A DNA stretch of 59,083 nucleotides from an uncultured Acidimicrobiales bacterium (GTDB lineage: Bacteria; Actinomycetota; Acidimicrobiia; Acidimicrobiales; SHLQ01), in the NCBI GenBank assembly GCA_938041035.1, contig CALHYX010000011.1, forward strand, positions 1 through 59,083, given 5' to 3'. How positions within the stretch are numbered: the stretch's first letter is position 1; each line of letters opens with the position of its first letter. The translations under genes and the position numbers were made by a program. The notes below the pieces were generated by a model, which saw only the letters and a program-made list of their open reading frames with translations, was not told the origin of the DNA and searched no databases. Positions 17,201-24,969 of this stretch are shown here, piece by piece.

Positions 17201-17932
17201 TCAGTCGAACAGGCCGGTGTTGACCACCGCCGCGGTGATCACACTGGCGGTGATGACGACGGCGAGAATGAAGCCGATCACCAGGCAGGAACCGAGGATC
17301 GCCTTGGTATACCGCTCCCGCTGCGAGAGGTCGACGCGGCGCGACAGGGTGGCGACGGTATCGGCGGTCGGGGCCGGCATCGCGACCATGGGCTGGGAGG
17401 ATGCGTCGCGGGCCCCGGCAACCGGGCGCGACGGCGGTTGGGGCTCAACGACGATGGTGGCTTCCGCTCCGACGGGCGCCCGGTCGATGCCGAGGTCGGC
17501 CGCCGCGGCCGGGCGATCGGTGAGGTCGATCACGGGTGTCTCGCCGGTGTCGACCGGTACGCAGTTGTCGAGCGCTTCGGTCCACACCGCTCGGTCGGCG
17601 TTCAGCTTCTCGCTACCCGTCTGTCCATCGACCACGGCGGTCGGGCTGATGGTGGCGTAGGCCGGTGGGCCCGTCAGCGAGCCGACCTCGCCGGCGATCT
17701 CCACGCTGCCGGCGGCATTGGCCACCCGGCCGGTAACCCGGCCGAGCACGACGACCCGTCCGCCTTCGATGTCGACGTCGCCGTCGATGGTGCCGTGAAC
17801 GATGAGGGAACCGGACAACACGGTGACCCTGCCCCGGACGGTGCCGAGGACGTCGGTGCGTCCGCTGATGGTCAGGGGCCCGTCGTGGTGCTGGATTTCG
17901 AGCGGAGTGGTATGCGGGGTCGAAAACGACAT
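17201..17932 (-). CDS. Bactofilin-like polymer-forming protein with C-terminal membrane anchor
   Basis: 243 aa. Residues about 12-90 show the short-period glycine/valine repeat of a right-handed beta-helix (ISGRTDVLGTVRG, VHGTIDGDVDIEGG, LGRVTGRVANAAG) as in bactofilins, which polymerise into cytoskeletal filaments. A variable Pro/Ala/Asp-rich linker follows and the chain ends in one hydrophobic helix (about 211-236). Classical bactofilins are shorter and lack such a helix. The start at 17932 has a GGAGG site. It lies downstream of a flippase gene on the same strand, with 99 nt between them. Confidence 0.7.
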   Translation of the reverse strand: MSFSTPHTTPLEIQHHDGPLTISGRTDVLGTVRGRVTVLSGSLIVHGTIDGDVDIEGGRVVVLGRVTGRVANAAGSVEIAGEVGSLTGPPAYATISPTAVVDGQTGSEKLNADRAVWTEALDNCVPVDTGETPVIDLTDRPAAAADLGIDRAPVGAEATIVVEPQPPSRPVAGARDASSQPMVAMPAPTADTVATLSRRVDLSQRERYTKAILGSCLVIGFILAVVITASVITAAVVNTGLFD

Positions 17933-18031
17933 AGCGCCTCCACGCCCGCTCAGGGGATCACGTTAACGGCGCGTCGGACCCAGGTGTCGGATACGCGTCG
18001 TCACCGGAGCGGCCACCACGTTGGGGACTGC

Positions 18032-19306
18032 CTACAGCTCGCCGCTCCGGCGCAGGGCGATCAGGAATCCGGTGATGATCACGAGCTCGGCGATGACGAC
18101 CGCGACCGCCATGCCGACGCCGCCGTAGCGGGGCGCGAGGGTGATGGCCGCGATGAGGTTGGCGGCCCCGCCCGCGTAGATCGAGAAGTTGAACGAGCGG
18201 TCGAGGCCGAGCGGCAGGAGCCATTGCACCCCGAGGGCAGCACTCAGCGCCGACAACAAGGGGAGCGCGGCCAGGATGCGCAGGATGGTCACGCTGTCGC
18301 GAAAGTCCGGGGCCAGCAGTTCGACCAGCCACGGTGCCGTCACAAAAACGGCGAGCGATGCGACCGCGCCGACTCCCGCCATGGCGTAGAGCCCGATACG
18401 GGTGAGCGCGGCGGCTTCGTCGACCCCACCGTCGGTTCCGCCGCCGCGCAGGTTGTTCAGCCGCGGGTAAATCGCATCGCGCACCGGCGACAGGACGCGG
18501 CTGAACCCGCGGCCGATCCGCTCGGCGGCACCGAAGTTGCCGACGGCGATGTTGGTTGACAACAAGCCCAGGATGAACCCGTTGGCCGCGATGTAGAGCA
18601 GTTCGCCGCTGCGGTACAAGAACATCGTCCACCCGAGGCGCAGCCCCTCGATCGACGAGCTCCACGCCAAGCGCACCATCGGGACAATGCGATACATGAG
18701 CACCGAGGCGATCACCGTCGACGCCAGCGCGCCCACCGCCTGGCTCGCCAGAACCAACGTGACGTCGTCGGGGTCGCGCACGAGTACGAAGATGGCGATC
18801 ATCGACGCAAACTTGGTCACCAGTTCGATGTTGGCCACGCGGGTGAGGCGCTCGATCCCGGTGAAGAACCAGCCCGGGTGAAAACCCTGCACGACAGCCC
18901 AGCCAACGGTGACCCACAACAGCACCGGGTCGTCGCGAAAGGTCGGAACCGCGAAGCCCAGGAGGATGCTGATCGCGACCACGGCGACGGTGAGGACGAC
19001 CTTGGCCCCCACGACATCGGCAACGATGCGACCAAGCGCCCCCGGATCCTCATCGGTGCGGCCGAAGATGCGGGCGACCTCTCGCGTTGCCGACAGGGAG
19101 AACCCGTATTCGATCAACATGATGAGGACGATGCCGTAGGACTGGGCGAAGACGTAGGCGCCGAACGCTTCCTCCTCGAGAACCCGCGTCAGGTAGGGCA
19201 GCGTGATCAGCGGGACGATCCAGGAGCCCGCCTGTAACACGAACAACGCGACCACGTTTTGGAGCAGTCGGCTGCGGGTAACGCGTGAGAGTGGGGAGGT
19301 GGCCAT
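18032..19306 (-). CDS. Polysaccharide/lipid-linked oligosaccharide flippase (Wzx/MOP superfamily)
   Basis: 424 aa with about 12 hydrophobic segments. The N-terminal pattern NVVALFVLQAGSWIVPLITLPYLTRVL is characteristic of the polysaccharide-transport (Wzx, RfbX) branch of the MOP exporters, which flip undecaprenyl-linked repeat units across the inner membrane. ATG start at 19306. No glycosyltransferases are adjacent, unlike the second flippase at 52766, so its substrate is unclear. Divergent from glutamate dehydrogenase, sharing a 98-nt intergenic region. Confidence 0.85.
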   Translation of the reverse strand: MATSPLSRVTRSRLLQNVVALFVLQAGSWIVPLITLPYLTRVLEEEAFGAYVFAQSYGIVLIMLIEYGFSLSATREVARIFGRTDEDPGALGRIVADVVGAKVVLTVAVVAISILLGFAVPTFRDDPVLLWVTVGWAVVQGFHPGWFFTGIERLTRVANIELVTKFASMIAIFVLVRDPDDVTLVLASQAVGALASTVIASVLMYRIVPMVRLAWSSSIEGLRLGWTMFLYRSGELLYIAANGFILGLLSTNIAVGNFGAAERIGRGFSRVLSPVRDAIYPRLNNLRGGGTDGGVDEAAALTRIGLYAMAGVGAVASLAVFVTAPWLVELLAPDFRDSVTILRILAALPLLSALSAALGVQWLLPLGLDRSFNFSIYAGGAANLIAAITLAPRYGGVGMAVAVVIAELVIITGFLIALRRSGEL

Positions 19307-19404
19307 GGGCGCTCACCAACGGTACAGGTTCACGATCGGTCGTGGATGTGCCGATAGACTCACGCTGGCATACCTCGGTCAACGGTGATCGAAGGAGAAC
19401 ACAA

Positions 19405-20715
19405 GTGACCACCACCGGTTCCGTGACGGACCCCCCTGCCCCGCAGTCGTCTACCGCCGACCAGAGCCTCTACGACACCGCCACTGCGCAGTTCGAGCGG
19501 GCCGCGGAGATCATTGGTCTCCCCGTCGAATACCGCACGATCCTCGGTTCGCCCAAGAACGAGATCATCGTGAACTTCCCGGTGCGGCTCGACGACGGTC
19601 GCTACGAGTTGTTCCGGGGCTACCGGATTCAGCACAACAACCTGCTCGGCCCCTACAAGGGCGGCATGCGGTTCAGCCTCGGGGTCGACCTCGACGAGGT
19701 CAAGGCGTTGGCCACGTGGATGACGTGGAAGACGTCGTTGGTGAACGTTCCCTTCGGCGGAGCCAAGGGGGGCATCACGTTTGACCCGTCGCTTTACAGC
19801 GCCGACGAACGGATGCGTATCGTCCGCCGCTTCACCCATGCCCTCGGCAACAACATCGGCCCGGAGCATGACATCCCGGCACCCGACCTCGGCTCCACCG
19901 CCAACGACATGGTGTGGATGATGGATACGTTCGCCAACTCCGTGGACGGCAGTGAACGCCAAAACGTCAAACGGGTCGTGACCGGAAAGACCGTCGAGTG
20001 CGGCGGCAGCCTTGGGCGCGACAAGGCCACCGGGCAGGGGGTCGCGTTTGCCCTCGCCCATCATCTCGAGCTCGAGGGTCGGGTGGTCGATGGCAGCACC
20101 GTCGCCATCCAGGGCTTCGGAAACGTCGGCGAGCACACCGCCCGGGTGTTGCACGCCATGGGTGCCGAGGTGCGCGCCGTGGCCGACCACACCGGCGCGA
20201 TCGCGGTGGACCAAGGTGCTATCGACCCCGAGCAACTCTGGCAGTGGACGTCGCAAAACGGCGGTGTCGACGGCTTTCCGAGCGCCGACTCGGTGACCGT
20301 CGACGAGTTCTTCGCTGCCGATGTTGATGTGTTGATCCCCGCGGCGATCGAAAAGCAGGTCACCGCCGAACGGGTGCCGCTGATCAAGGCCCGGATCATC
20401 GTCGAGGCCGCCAACGGCCCGACCACCCCGGACGCGGAACGGATGCTGGAAGCGGCCGGCGTGGTGATACTGCCCGATGTGTTCGCCAACAGCGGAGGCG
20501 TCGCGGTGTCCTACTTCGAATGGGTTCAGAACAAGATGTCGCAACAATGGGCGCTCACCGAGGTCGATTACCGACTTCGCCAGCTGATTTGGGATGCCGG
20601 GGATCGAATCGAGGCGTCGCGCAAGAGCTACGAATGCACGCGGCGCGACGCCGCGTACGCGGTGGCGCTCGATCGATTGCGCCAGGTGTACGACCAGCGT
20701 GGGATCTTTCCGTAG
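19405..20715 (+). CDS. Glutamate dehydrogenase (Glu/Leu/Phe/Val dehydrogenase family)
   Basis: 436 aa, the size of hexameric 50-kDa glutamate dehydrogenases. The GTG at 19405 is chosen for its excellent site GAAGGAGA (19391-19398). It interconverts glutamate and 2-oxoglutarate plus ammonium. Visible are the substrate-binding GPYKGGMRF, the catalytic Lys region PFGGAKGGI, the PAPDLGS loop and the nucleotide-binding GFGNVG with ADHTGAI downstream. The last points to an NAD-type site but does not decide it. In mycobacteria GarA inhibits a different, large glutamate dehydrogenase; here a GarA-like protein is encoded at 37515. Confidence 0.93.
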   Translation: MTTTGSVTDPPAPQSSTADQSLYDTATAQFERAAEIIGLPVEYRTILGSPKNEIIVNFPVRLDDGRYELFRGYRIQHNNLLGPYKGGMRFSLGVDLDEVKALATWMTWKTSLVNVPFGGAKGGITFDPSLYSADERMRIVRRFTHALGNNIGPEHDIPAPDLGSTANDMVWMMDTFANSVDGSERQNVKRVVTGKTVECGGSLGRDKATGQGVAFALAHHLELEGRVVDGSTVAIQGFGNVGEHTARVLHAMGAEVRAVADHTGAIAVDQGAIDPEQLWQWTSQNGGVDGFPSADSVTVDEFFAADVDVLIPAAIEKQVTAERVPLIKARIIVEAANGPTTPDAERMLEAAGVVILPDVFANSGGVAVSYFEWVQNKMSQQWALTEVDYRLRQLIWDAGDRIEASRKSYECTRRDAAYAVALDRLRQVYDQRGIFP

Positions 20716-20770
20716 GAATCTGTCCTGCCCGTGACTCGTGGCCTGGCGCCCCGAGTGGCAAACTCGGTCG

Positions 20771-21748
20771 GTGACGAACAGCGACTCCTTGGCCGACCCG
20801 CCGACTTTTGACAACCGCGTGACCCGCATGCTCGGCGTCGACATTCCGATCGTGCAGGCGCCGATGGGGTGGATCGCCCGATCCCAGCTCGCTTCGGCCG
20901 TATCCAACGCCGGAGCGATGGGGATCATCGAAACCTCCTCGGGTGAGCTCGACGCGGTGAAAGAGGAGATCCGCAAGATGCGAGATCTCACCGATAAGCC
21001 GTTTGGGGTGAACATTGCCCAGGCGTTCGTGCGCGACCCCGACATCGTGGACTTCGTCGTCGACCAGGGGGTTGGGTTCGTCACCACGTCGGCCGGCAGT
21101 CCTACCGCCTACACCGTCCCGCTGAAGGAAGCCGGCCTGACCGTCTTTCACGTGGTGCCCACGCTGCGGGGCGCCCTGAAGGCCGTCGAGGCGGGGGTCG
21201 ACGGTCTCGTGGTCGAGGGGGGCGAGGGCGGTGGCTTCAAGAACCCGCAGCCGGTTTCCTCCATGGTCCTGTTGCCGCTCGTAGCCGAAAAGGTTGGCGT
21301 GCCGATCATCGCCGCCGGCGGCATGGTCGACGGGCCCACGATGGCGGCCGCGTTCGCCCTCGGCGCCGAGGGGATTCAGCTCGGAACCCGCATGGTGTCC
21401 GCTGCGGAATCGCCGGTCCACGGCAACTGGAAGCAGGCGATCATCGATGCGGCCGAGACCGACACCGTCTTCTTGAACCGGCACGCCTCGCCCGCCCTGC
21501 GAGCGCTGCGAACCGAGCGCACGTCTGCGCTCGAGTTCGATACCGAAACGAACGCGTTCGGCGCCTTCGGCAACGCCACCGACCTGTACTTCGGCGGTGA
21601 CATGGAATCCGCCATCGCCCTCAGCGGGGAGGTCGCAGGGCGGATCGACACCGTGCGGCCGGTGGCCGAGATCGTGTCGTCGTGTGCCGAAGAATGCCTC
21701 GCAGTGCTCGACCGCCTGGCGGACCGCTACCTCCGAGGCGATGACTGA
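20771..21748 (+). CDS. Nitronate monooxygenase / FabK-like flavoprotein
   Basis: 325 aa from the GTG at 20771. TIM-barrel FMN enzyme of the 2-nitropropane dioxygenase family: QAPMGWIA near the N-terminus, KPFGVNIAQ, the FMN-phosphate segments IIAAGGMVDG and GAEGIQLGTR. Canonical class I enzymes have a catalytic His in an EAGGH motif; here the aligned segment reads EGGEGGGF, so that His is a Phe and the activity on nitronates is doubtful. It may be an enoyl reductase or other flavin enzyme. Its stop overlaps the next start by one nucleotide. Confidence 0.8.
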   Translation: MTNSDSLADPPTFDNRVTRMLGVDIPIVQAPMGWIARSQLASAVSNAGAMGIIETSSGELDAVKEEIRKMRDLTDKPFGVNIAQAFVRDPDIVDFVVDQGVGFVTTSAGSPTAYTVPLKEAGLTVFHVVPTLRGALKAVEAGVDGLVVEGGEGGGFKNPQPVSSMVLLPLVAEKVGVPIIAAGGMVDGPTMAAAFALGAEGIQLGTRMVSAAESPVHGNWKQAIIDAAETDTVFLNRHASPALRALRTERTSALEFDTETNAFGAFGNATDLYFGGDMESAIALSGEVAGRIDTVRPVAEIVSSCAEECLAVLDRLADRYLRGDD

Positions 21749-22434
21749 TGGCGGCATTCGAGGTCGACTTTGTCGGCGAGATCTACGAGATGGACGAGGG
21801 TGAGTCGCTGACCTTCGGGCGGACCGCGGAGCTGTGCATCGATGAGGACAATCAGTACATGCATCGCCAGGTCGGGGCGTTTGTGCATCACCAGGGTGTC
21901 TGGTGGCTGCGAAACGACGGGCGCCGTATCGAGCTCGTCCTGCGCGGCGAGAGCGGTTCGCAGGTCACCCTGCCGCCGGCCTCGGCGCAGGCCATCGTGA
22001 ATCGGTCCGGTTCGGTGCGGTTCGTCGCCGGCCCCACCACCTATGAACTGAACTTTGCGATGGCGGCGGATCCGGTGCTTCCGAGGAGCGGAGCCCCGGT
22101 GCCGGTCAGCGGGGAGAACGAGACCCGCGACTTCGGGGTGGTGCCGCTCAACGACGAACAGCGGCTTCTGGTCGTGGCGCTGGCCGAACCACGCCTGGGT
22201 GGAGATGCATCGGCCCGGCTGCCGGCCAACGCCGATATCGCCCACCGGCTCGGCTGGTCGCTCAAAAAGTTCGACCGCAAGCTCGACTACCTGTGCCGTC
22301 GCCTCGACGAGGCCGGAGTGCGGGGTATTCGTGGCGGGAAGGGCGACGAGGCCCTCGACCGACGCTCGACGCTCGTCGATCATGCGATCCGGGTTGGCAT
22401 GGTGGTACCGGCCGACGCCGAGTTGCTCCCGTAG
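21748..22434 (+). CDS. FHA-like protein with C-terminal helix-turn-helix domain
   Basis: 228 aa; ATG at 21748 sharing the A of the preceding TGA. The N-terminal part (about 1-110) has an FHA-like beddings of strands with LTFGRTAEL (about 20-28) in the position of the phosphate-binding RxG-type loop and NQYMHRQVG (35-43) in place of SRxH, so an FHA fold is likely but phospho-binding residues are only partly kept. Residues about 130-228 (LNDEQRLLVVALAEP, NADIAHRLGWSLKKFDRKLDYLCRRL broken by Lys/Arg) resemble a winged helix-turn-helix. It is convergent with the PP2C gene of the same signalling locus and may be a phosphorylation-responsive regulator. Confidence 0.6.
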   Translation: MAAFEVDFVGEIYEMDEGESLTFGRTAELCIDEDNQYMHRQVGAFVHHQGVWWLRNDGRRIELVLRGESGSQVTLPPASAQAIVNRSGSVRFVAGPTTYELNFAMAADPVLPRSGAPVPVSGENETRDFGVVPLNDEQRLLVVALAEPRLGGDASARLPANADIAHRLGWSLKKFDRKLDYLCRRLDEAGVRGIRGGKGDEALDRRSTLVDHAIRVGMVVPADAELLP

Positions 22435-22454
22435 GGAGAAGCGATCGATCGCCC

Positions 22455-23159
22455 TCAGGCGATTTCGACGACGATGGCGGTCGCGTTGTCGGATGTCCCG
22501 GAGTGCAGCGCGGCCGACACCATAGCGATAGCGGCCTGCTCGCAGGAGCCGCCGGTAGCCGTCTCGATCAGTGCTTTTGTCGACAGCTGATCGTGCACGC
22601 CGTCGCTCGTGAGCACGAGGCGGTCGCGGACGGCGAACGGCCAGCAGTGCTCGTCGATCTCGACGTCGGTGATCGCCTGACCGATGTAGCGGGTGAGCGT
22701 TCCCGCCATGGCCCTGCCGGCCGGCGACCGTTTGGAAACACCCGGATGATCGGTGAGCATCGTGTGGTCGGTCGTACGGTGCAGCAGGTGCTCGCCTCGG
22801 ATCATCGAGCATCGGCTGTCGCCAACGTGGGCGATGGTGGCGAAGCCCGGGGTGATGCCCAGAACGGTGAGGGTGCAGCCGCGGCCGTCATCGACACCGT
22901 CGCGGCGAACCGCCCGATGGGCCAGCTGCACGGCCGAGCGAAGGTTCTCCGGGCTGGCGAGCCGGTCCGCGGTGGCGTTGATCACGGTCCGGACCGCCAC
23001 CTGGGCGGCGGCCTGACCACCGGGTCGACCGCCGATGCCGTCGGCGACCACGAAGATCCGGCTGCCGGCGTAGAGCGCGTCCTCGTTGCGGGCCCGGACC
23101 GGCCCCACGGTTGTCGAGGCGCCGTGCCACACGAGTTGATCGGTGAGATAGATGCTCAT
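22455..23159 (-). CDS. PP2C-type Ser/Thr protein phosphatase (PstP-like)
   Basis: 234 aa from the ATG at 23159, whose ATGA overlaps the kinase stop. PP2C metal-site motifs are present: RARNEDAL (about 22-29), VVADGIGGRPGG (about 37-48), HVGDSRC, LTSDGVHD and SDNATAIVVE at the C-terminus. It lacks the transmembrane segment of mycobacterial PstP, so it is soluble. Translational coupling to the kinase makes it the likely phosphatase that resets the kinase and its substrates. Confidence 0.92.
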   Translation of the reverse strand: MSIYLTDQLVWHGASTTVGPVRARNEDALYAGSRIFVVADGIGGRPGGQAAAQVAVRTVINATADRLASPENLRSAVQLAHRAVRRDGVDDGRGCTLTVLGITPGFATIAHVGDSRCSMIRGEHLLHRTTDHTMLTDHPGVSKRSPAGRAMAGTLTRYIGQAITDVEIDEHCWPFAVRDRLVLTSDGVHDQLSTKALIETATGGSCEQAAIAMVSAALHSGTSDNATAIVVEIA

Positions 23160-24955
23160 GAGGTGAGCGCCTGAAAGGACTGGGCGATCGGGATGCCCCA
23201 CTCGATCTCCTCGACGGAGGTCATCTGGAGAATCATCACGACGATCGCTTTGGTTTGGGCGTGCTGGCCCACGAGGAACCAGCGGAAGGTCGTGCCGTCC
23301 GGACCGCACTGCTCCAGGGCCTGTTGCTTGCCGAGAAACGCGGTCCCGACGATCGCGCCCGAGCGGCTACTGACGTCGTTGCAGTTGGGGTTGTCGGCCT
23401 CGAGGTCGATCTGGTCGAGGACGCCGTCGACGTCGAACGCATCAGCGCTGTCCGGGAAGTAGGTGACGTCGACGCCGCCGGCCAGGTAGCCCTCGGGAGT
23501 GCCGTTGGCGAAGTTGTCGAGGTTGCTGCTCGCCCGGATAGCGGGGAACAGGAGCGGCTCTTCGTACAAGCCGGCGAGATCGAGGTCGTTCCACTCCGGT
23601 GGTACGAGGAGTCGGATGGCGTTCTCATCGTCGACGACGGTCAACCAGTCGGCCGTCAGCGGGTCGGTGGTGGTCGGCGGGCTGGTGGTGTCCGGCGGGG
23701 TCGTGGTGGGCGGAGGATCCTCGAAGGTCGGGAGGGTCGGCGGGATCGTGGTGGCGGGAACCGGCAGCGTGGTCGCGGGGACCGTGGTGGGAGCCGGCGG
23801 CGTGGTGGTGGGAACGGTGGTGACCGGTGTCGGGCCGGTCGTGGGCGAGACCGTGCTGATGGTTCCCGTGGGAGTTGTCGGTACGGTCAGGCCGCCGCCG
23901 CCGTCGCCGGCGAGTTGGGTGCCGGCGAACCAGCCGCCGACGGCCATGAACAAGACCACCAGTGACCCGACCAGCCAGGGAGCCCACTCCGGGGTGGTGT
24001 CGGAGAAGGAACCGCCGGCTGAGGTCGGCACCGGTGTTGGAGCATGGAACGGGGTCGGCGCGGCGGCGGGTGGCTGCTGGTCGGGGACCAGCGTGGCCAT
24101 GCCCGGACCCTGGGCGAAATTCGCCGAGCCGTTCGGTACGAGCGCGGGTAACTCGGCCGCGGACGGTCGTCGGGCGGGCTCGAGGTCGCAGCACCGCTCG
24201 ATGAAGTCGCACCAGGCCGCCGGCACGGTCGGGGCAATCGCGATTGGCTGGCGGGCGATGAGCTTGGCGATGTAGTGGTTGTCGTCGCCGTCCTCATAGG
24301 GGAACGTACCGCTCAACGCCAGGTGGGCGCTGATACCGAGCGCCCAGATGTCGGCCGGCGGGCCGACGATGGCGGCCTGCTCAGAGCCGAAGAGCTCGGG
24401 GGCCATGAACCGGAAGGTCCCCTTGGTGCCACTCGGCGTGGTGCCGTGGGTTTCGGCGACCGCCCGAGCCAGACCGAGATCGGCGAGCTTGGCCATCCCG
24501 TCTTTCAACAAGATGTTGCTGGGCTTCACGTCGCGGTGCACGATCCGGCGACCGTGGAGGTACTCGAGGGCGGCGGCGGTCTGGCTGACGACCTCGGCGA
24601 GCTTCGGACCGTAGAAACCGGGATGACCAAACCCCGGGTCCTTGTCGAGCGGACCGTCGCACAGCTCGGTGACGAGGTACAGGCTGCCCGCCAGCGGACC
24701 TTCGTTGACCCGCCCTGAGTCGAGGTAGGCGAGCAGGTGATCGTGGTTGAGCTGGGCGACGATGCGGAACTCGGCGAGCGCCCGCTCGCTGGCGTCGGCG
24801 CCCTGGGGGCGAATGACCTTGATAGCGGCAGGGCCGGTGTCAAAGTCGACCCGTTCGGTCTCAAAGACCCAGCCGAAGGCGCCGGCACCGATGGCTCGGA
24901 GCAGGCGCCAGCGGCCGTCGATGAGTTCGCCGATGACGAGGGTGGGGTCGATCAT
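23156..24955 (-). CDS. Receptor-like Ser/Thr protein kinase with extracytoplasmic sensor
   Basis: 599 aa. Kinase domain about 14-275: glycine loop GAGAFG (23-28), Lys46, HRD (140-142), Asn147, and DLG (159-161) in place of DFG, then APE (185-187). One membrane helix at about 326-346, a Thr/Pro-rich spacer (357-433) likely to span the wall, and an outer domain (434-599) with LVPPEW and two Cys 25 positions apart. The domain resembles those of the kinase at 2170 and the adjacent HtrA protease. No PASTA repeats. It is translationally coupled to the PP2C gene downstream and lies 14 nt after the HtrA gene. Confidence 0.92.
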   Translation of the reverse strand: MIDPTLVIGELIDGRWRLLRAIGAGAFGWVFETERVDFDTGPAAIKVIRPQGADASERALAEFRIVAQLNHDHLLAYLDSGRVNEGPLAGSLYLVTELCDGPLDKDPGFGHPGFYGPKLAEVVSQTAAALEYLHGRRIVHRDVKPSNILLKDGMAKLADLGLARAVAETHGTTPSGTKGTFRFMAPELFGSEQAAIVGPPADIWALGISAHLALSGTFPYEDGDDNHYIAKLIARQPIAIAPTVPAAWCDFIERCCDLEPARRPSAAELPALVPNGSANFAQGPGMATLVPDQQPPAAAPTPFHAPTPVPTSAGGSFSDTTPEWAPWLVGSLVVLFMAVGGWFAGTQLAGDGGGGLTVPTTPTGTISTVSPTTGPTPVTTVPTTTPPAPTTVPATTLPVPATTIPPTLPTFEDPPPTTTPPDTTSPPTTTDPLTADWLTVVDDENAIRLLVPPEWNDLDLAGLYEEPLLFPAIRASSNLDNFANGTPEGYLAGGVDVTYFPDSADAFDVDGVLDQIDLEADNPNCNDVSSRSGAIVGTAFLGKQQALEQCGPDGTTFRWFLVGQHAQTKAIVVMILQMTSVEEIEWGIPIAQSFQALTS

Positions 24956-24969
24956 GGTCGAGGCCCGGA

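Noticed and set aside
17144..18559. Long open frame antisense to the bactofilin-like and flippase genes
   Set aside because: It opposes well-supported genes, has low-complexity basic/Gly-rich translation and no ribosome site; long shadow frames are expected at this G+C. The same applies to antisense frames at 9565-11196, 19360-21087, 25222-26694, 30648-32534 and 34007-35866.
22441..22452. Perfect palindrome GCGATCGATCGC between convergent genes
   Set aside because: Only 12 bp with no loop, not a plausible hairpin; it may be chance or a protein site, too weak to call.
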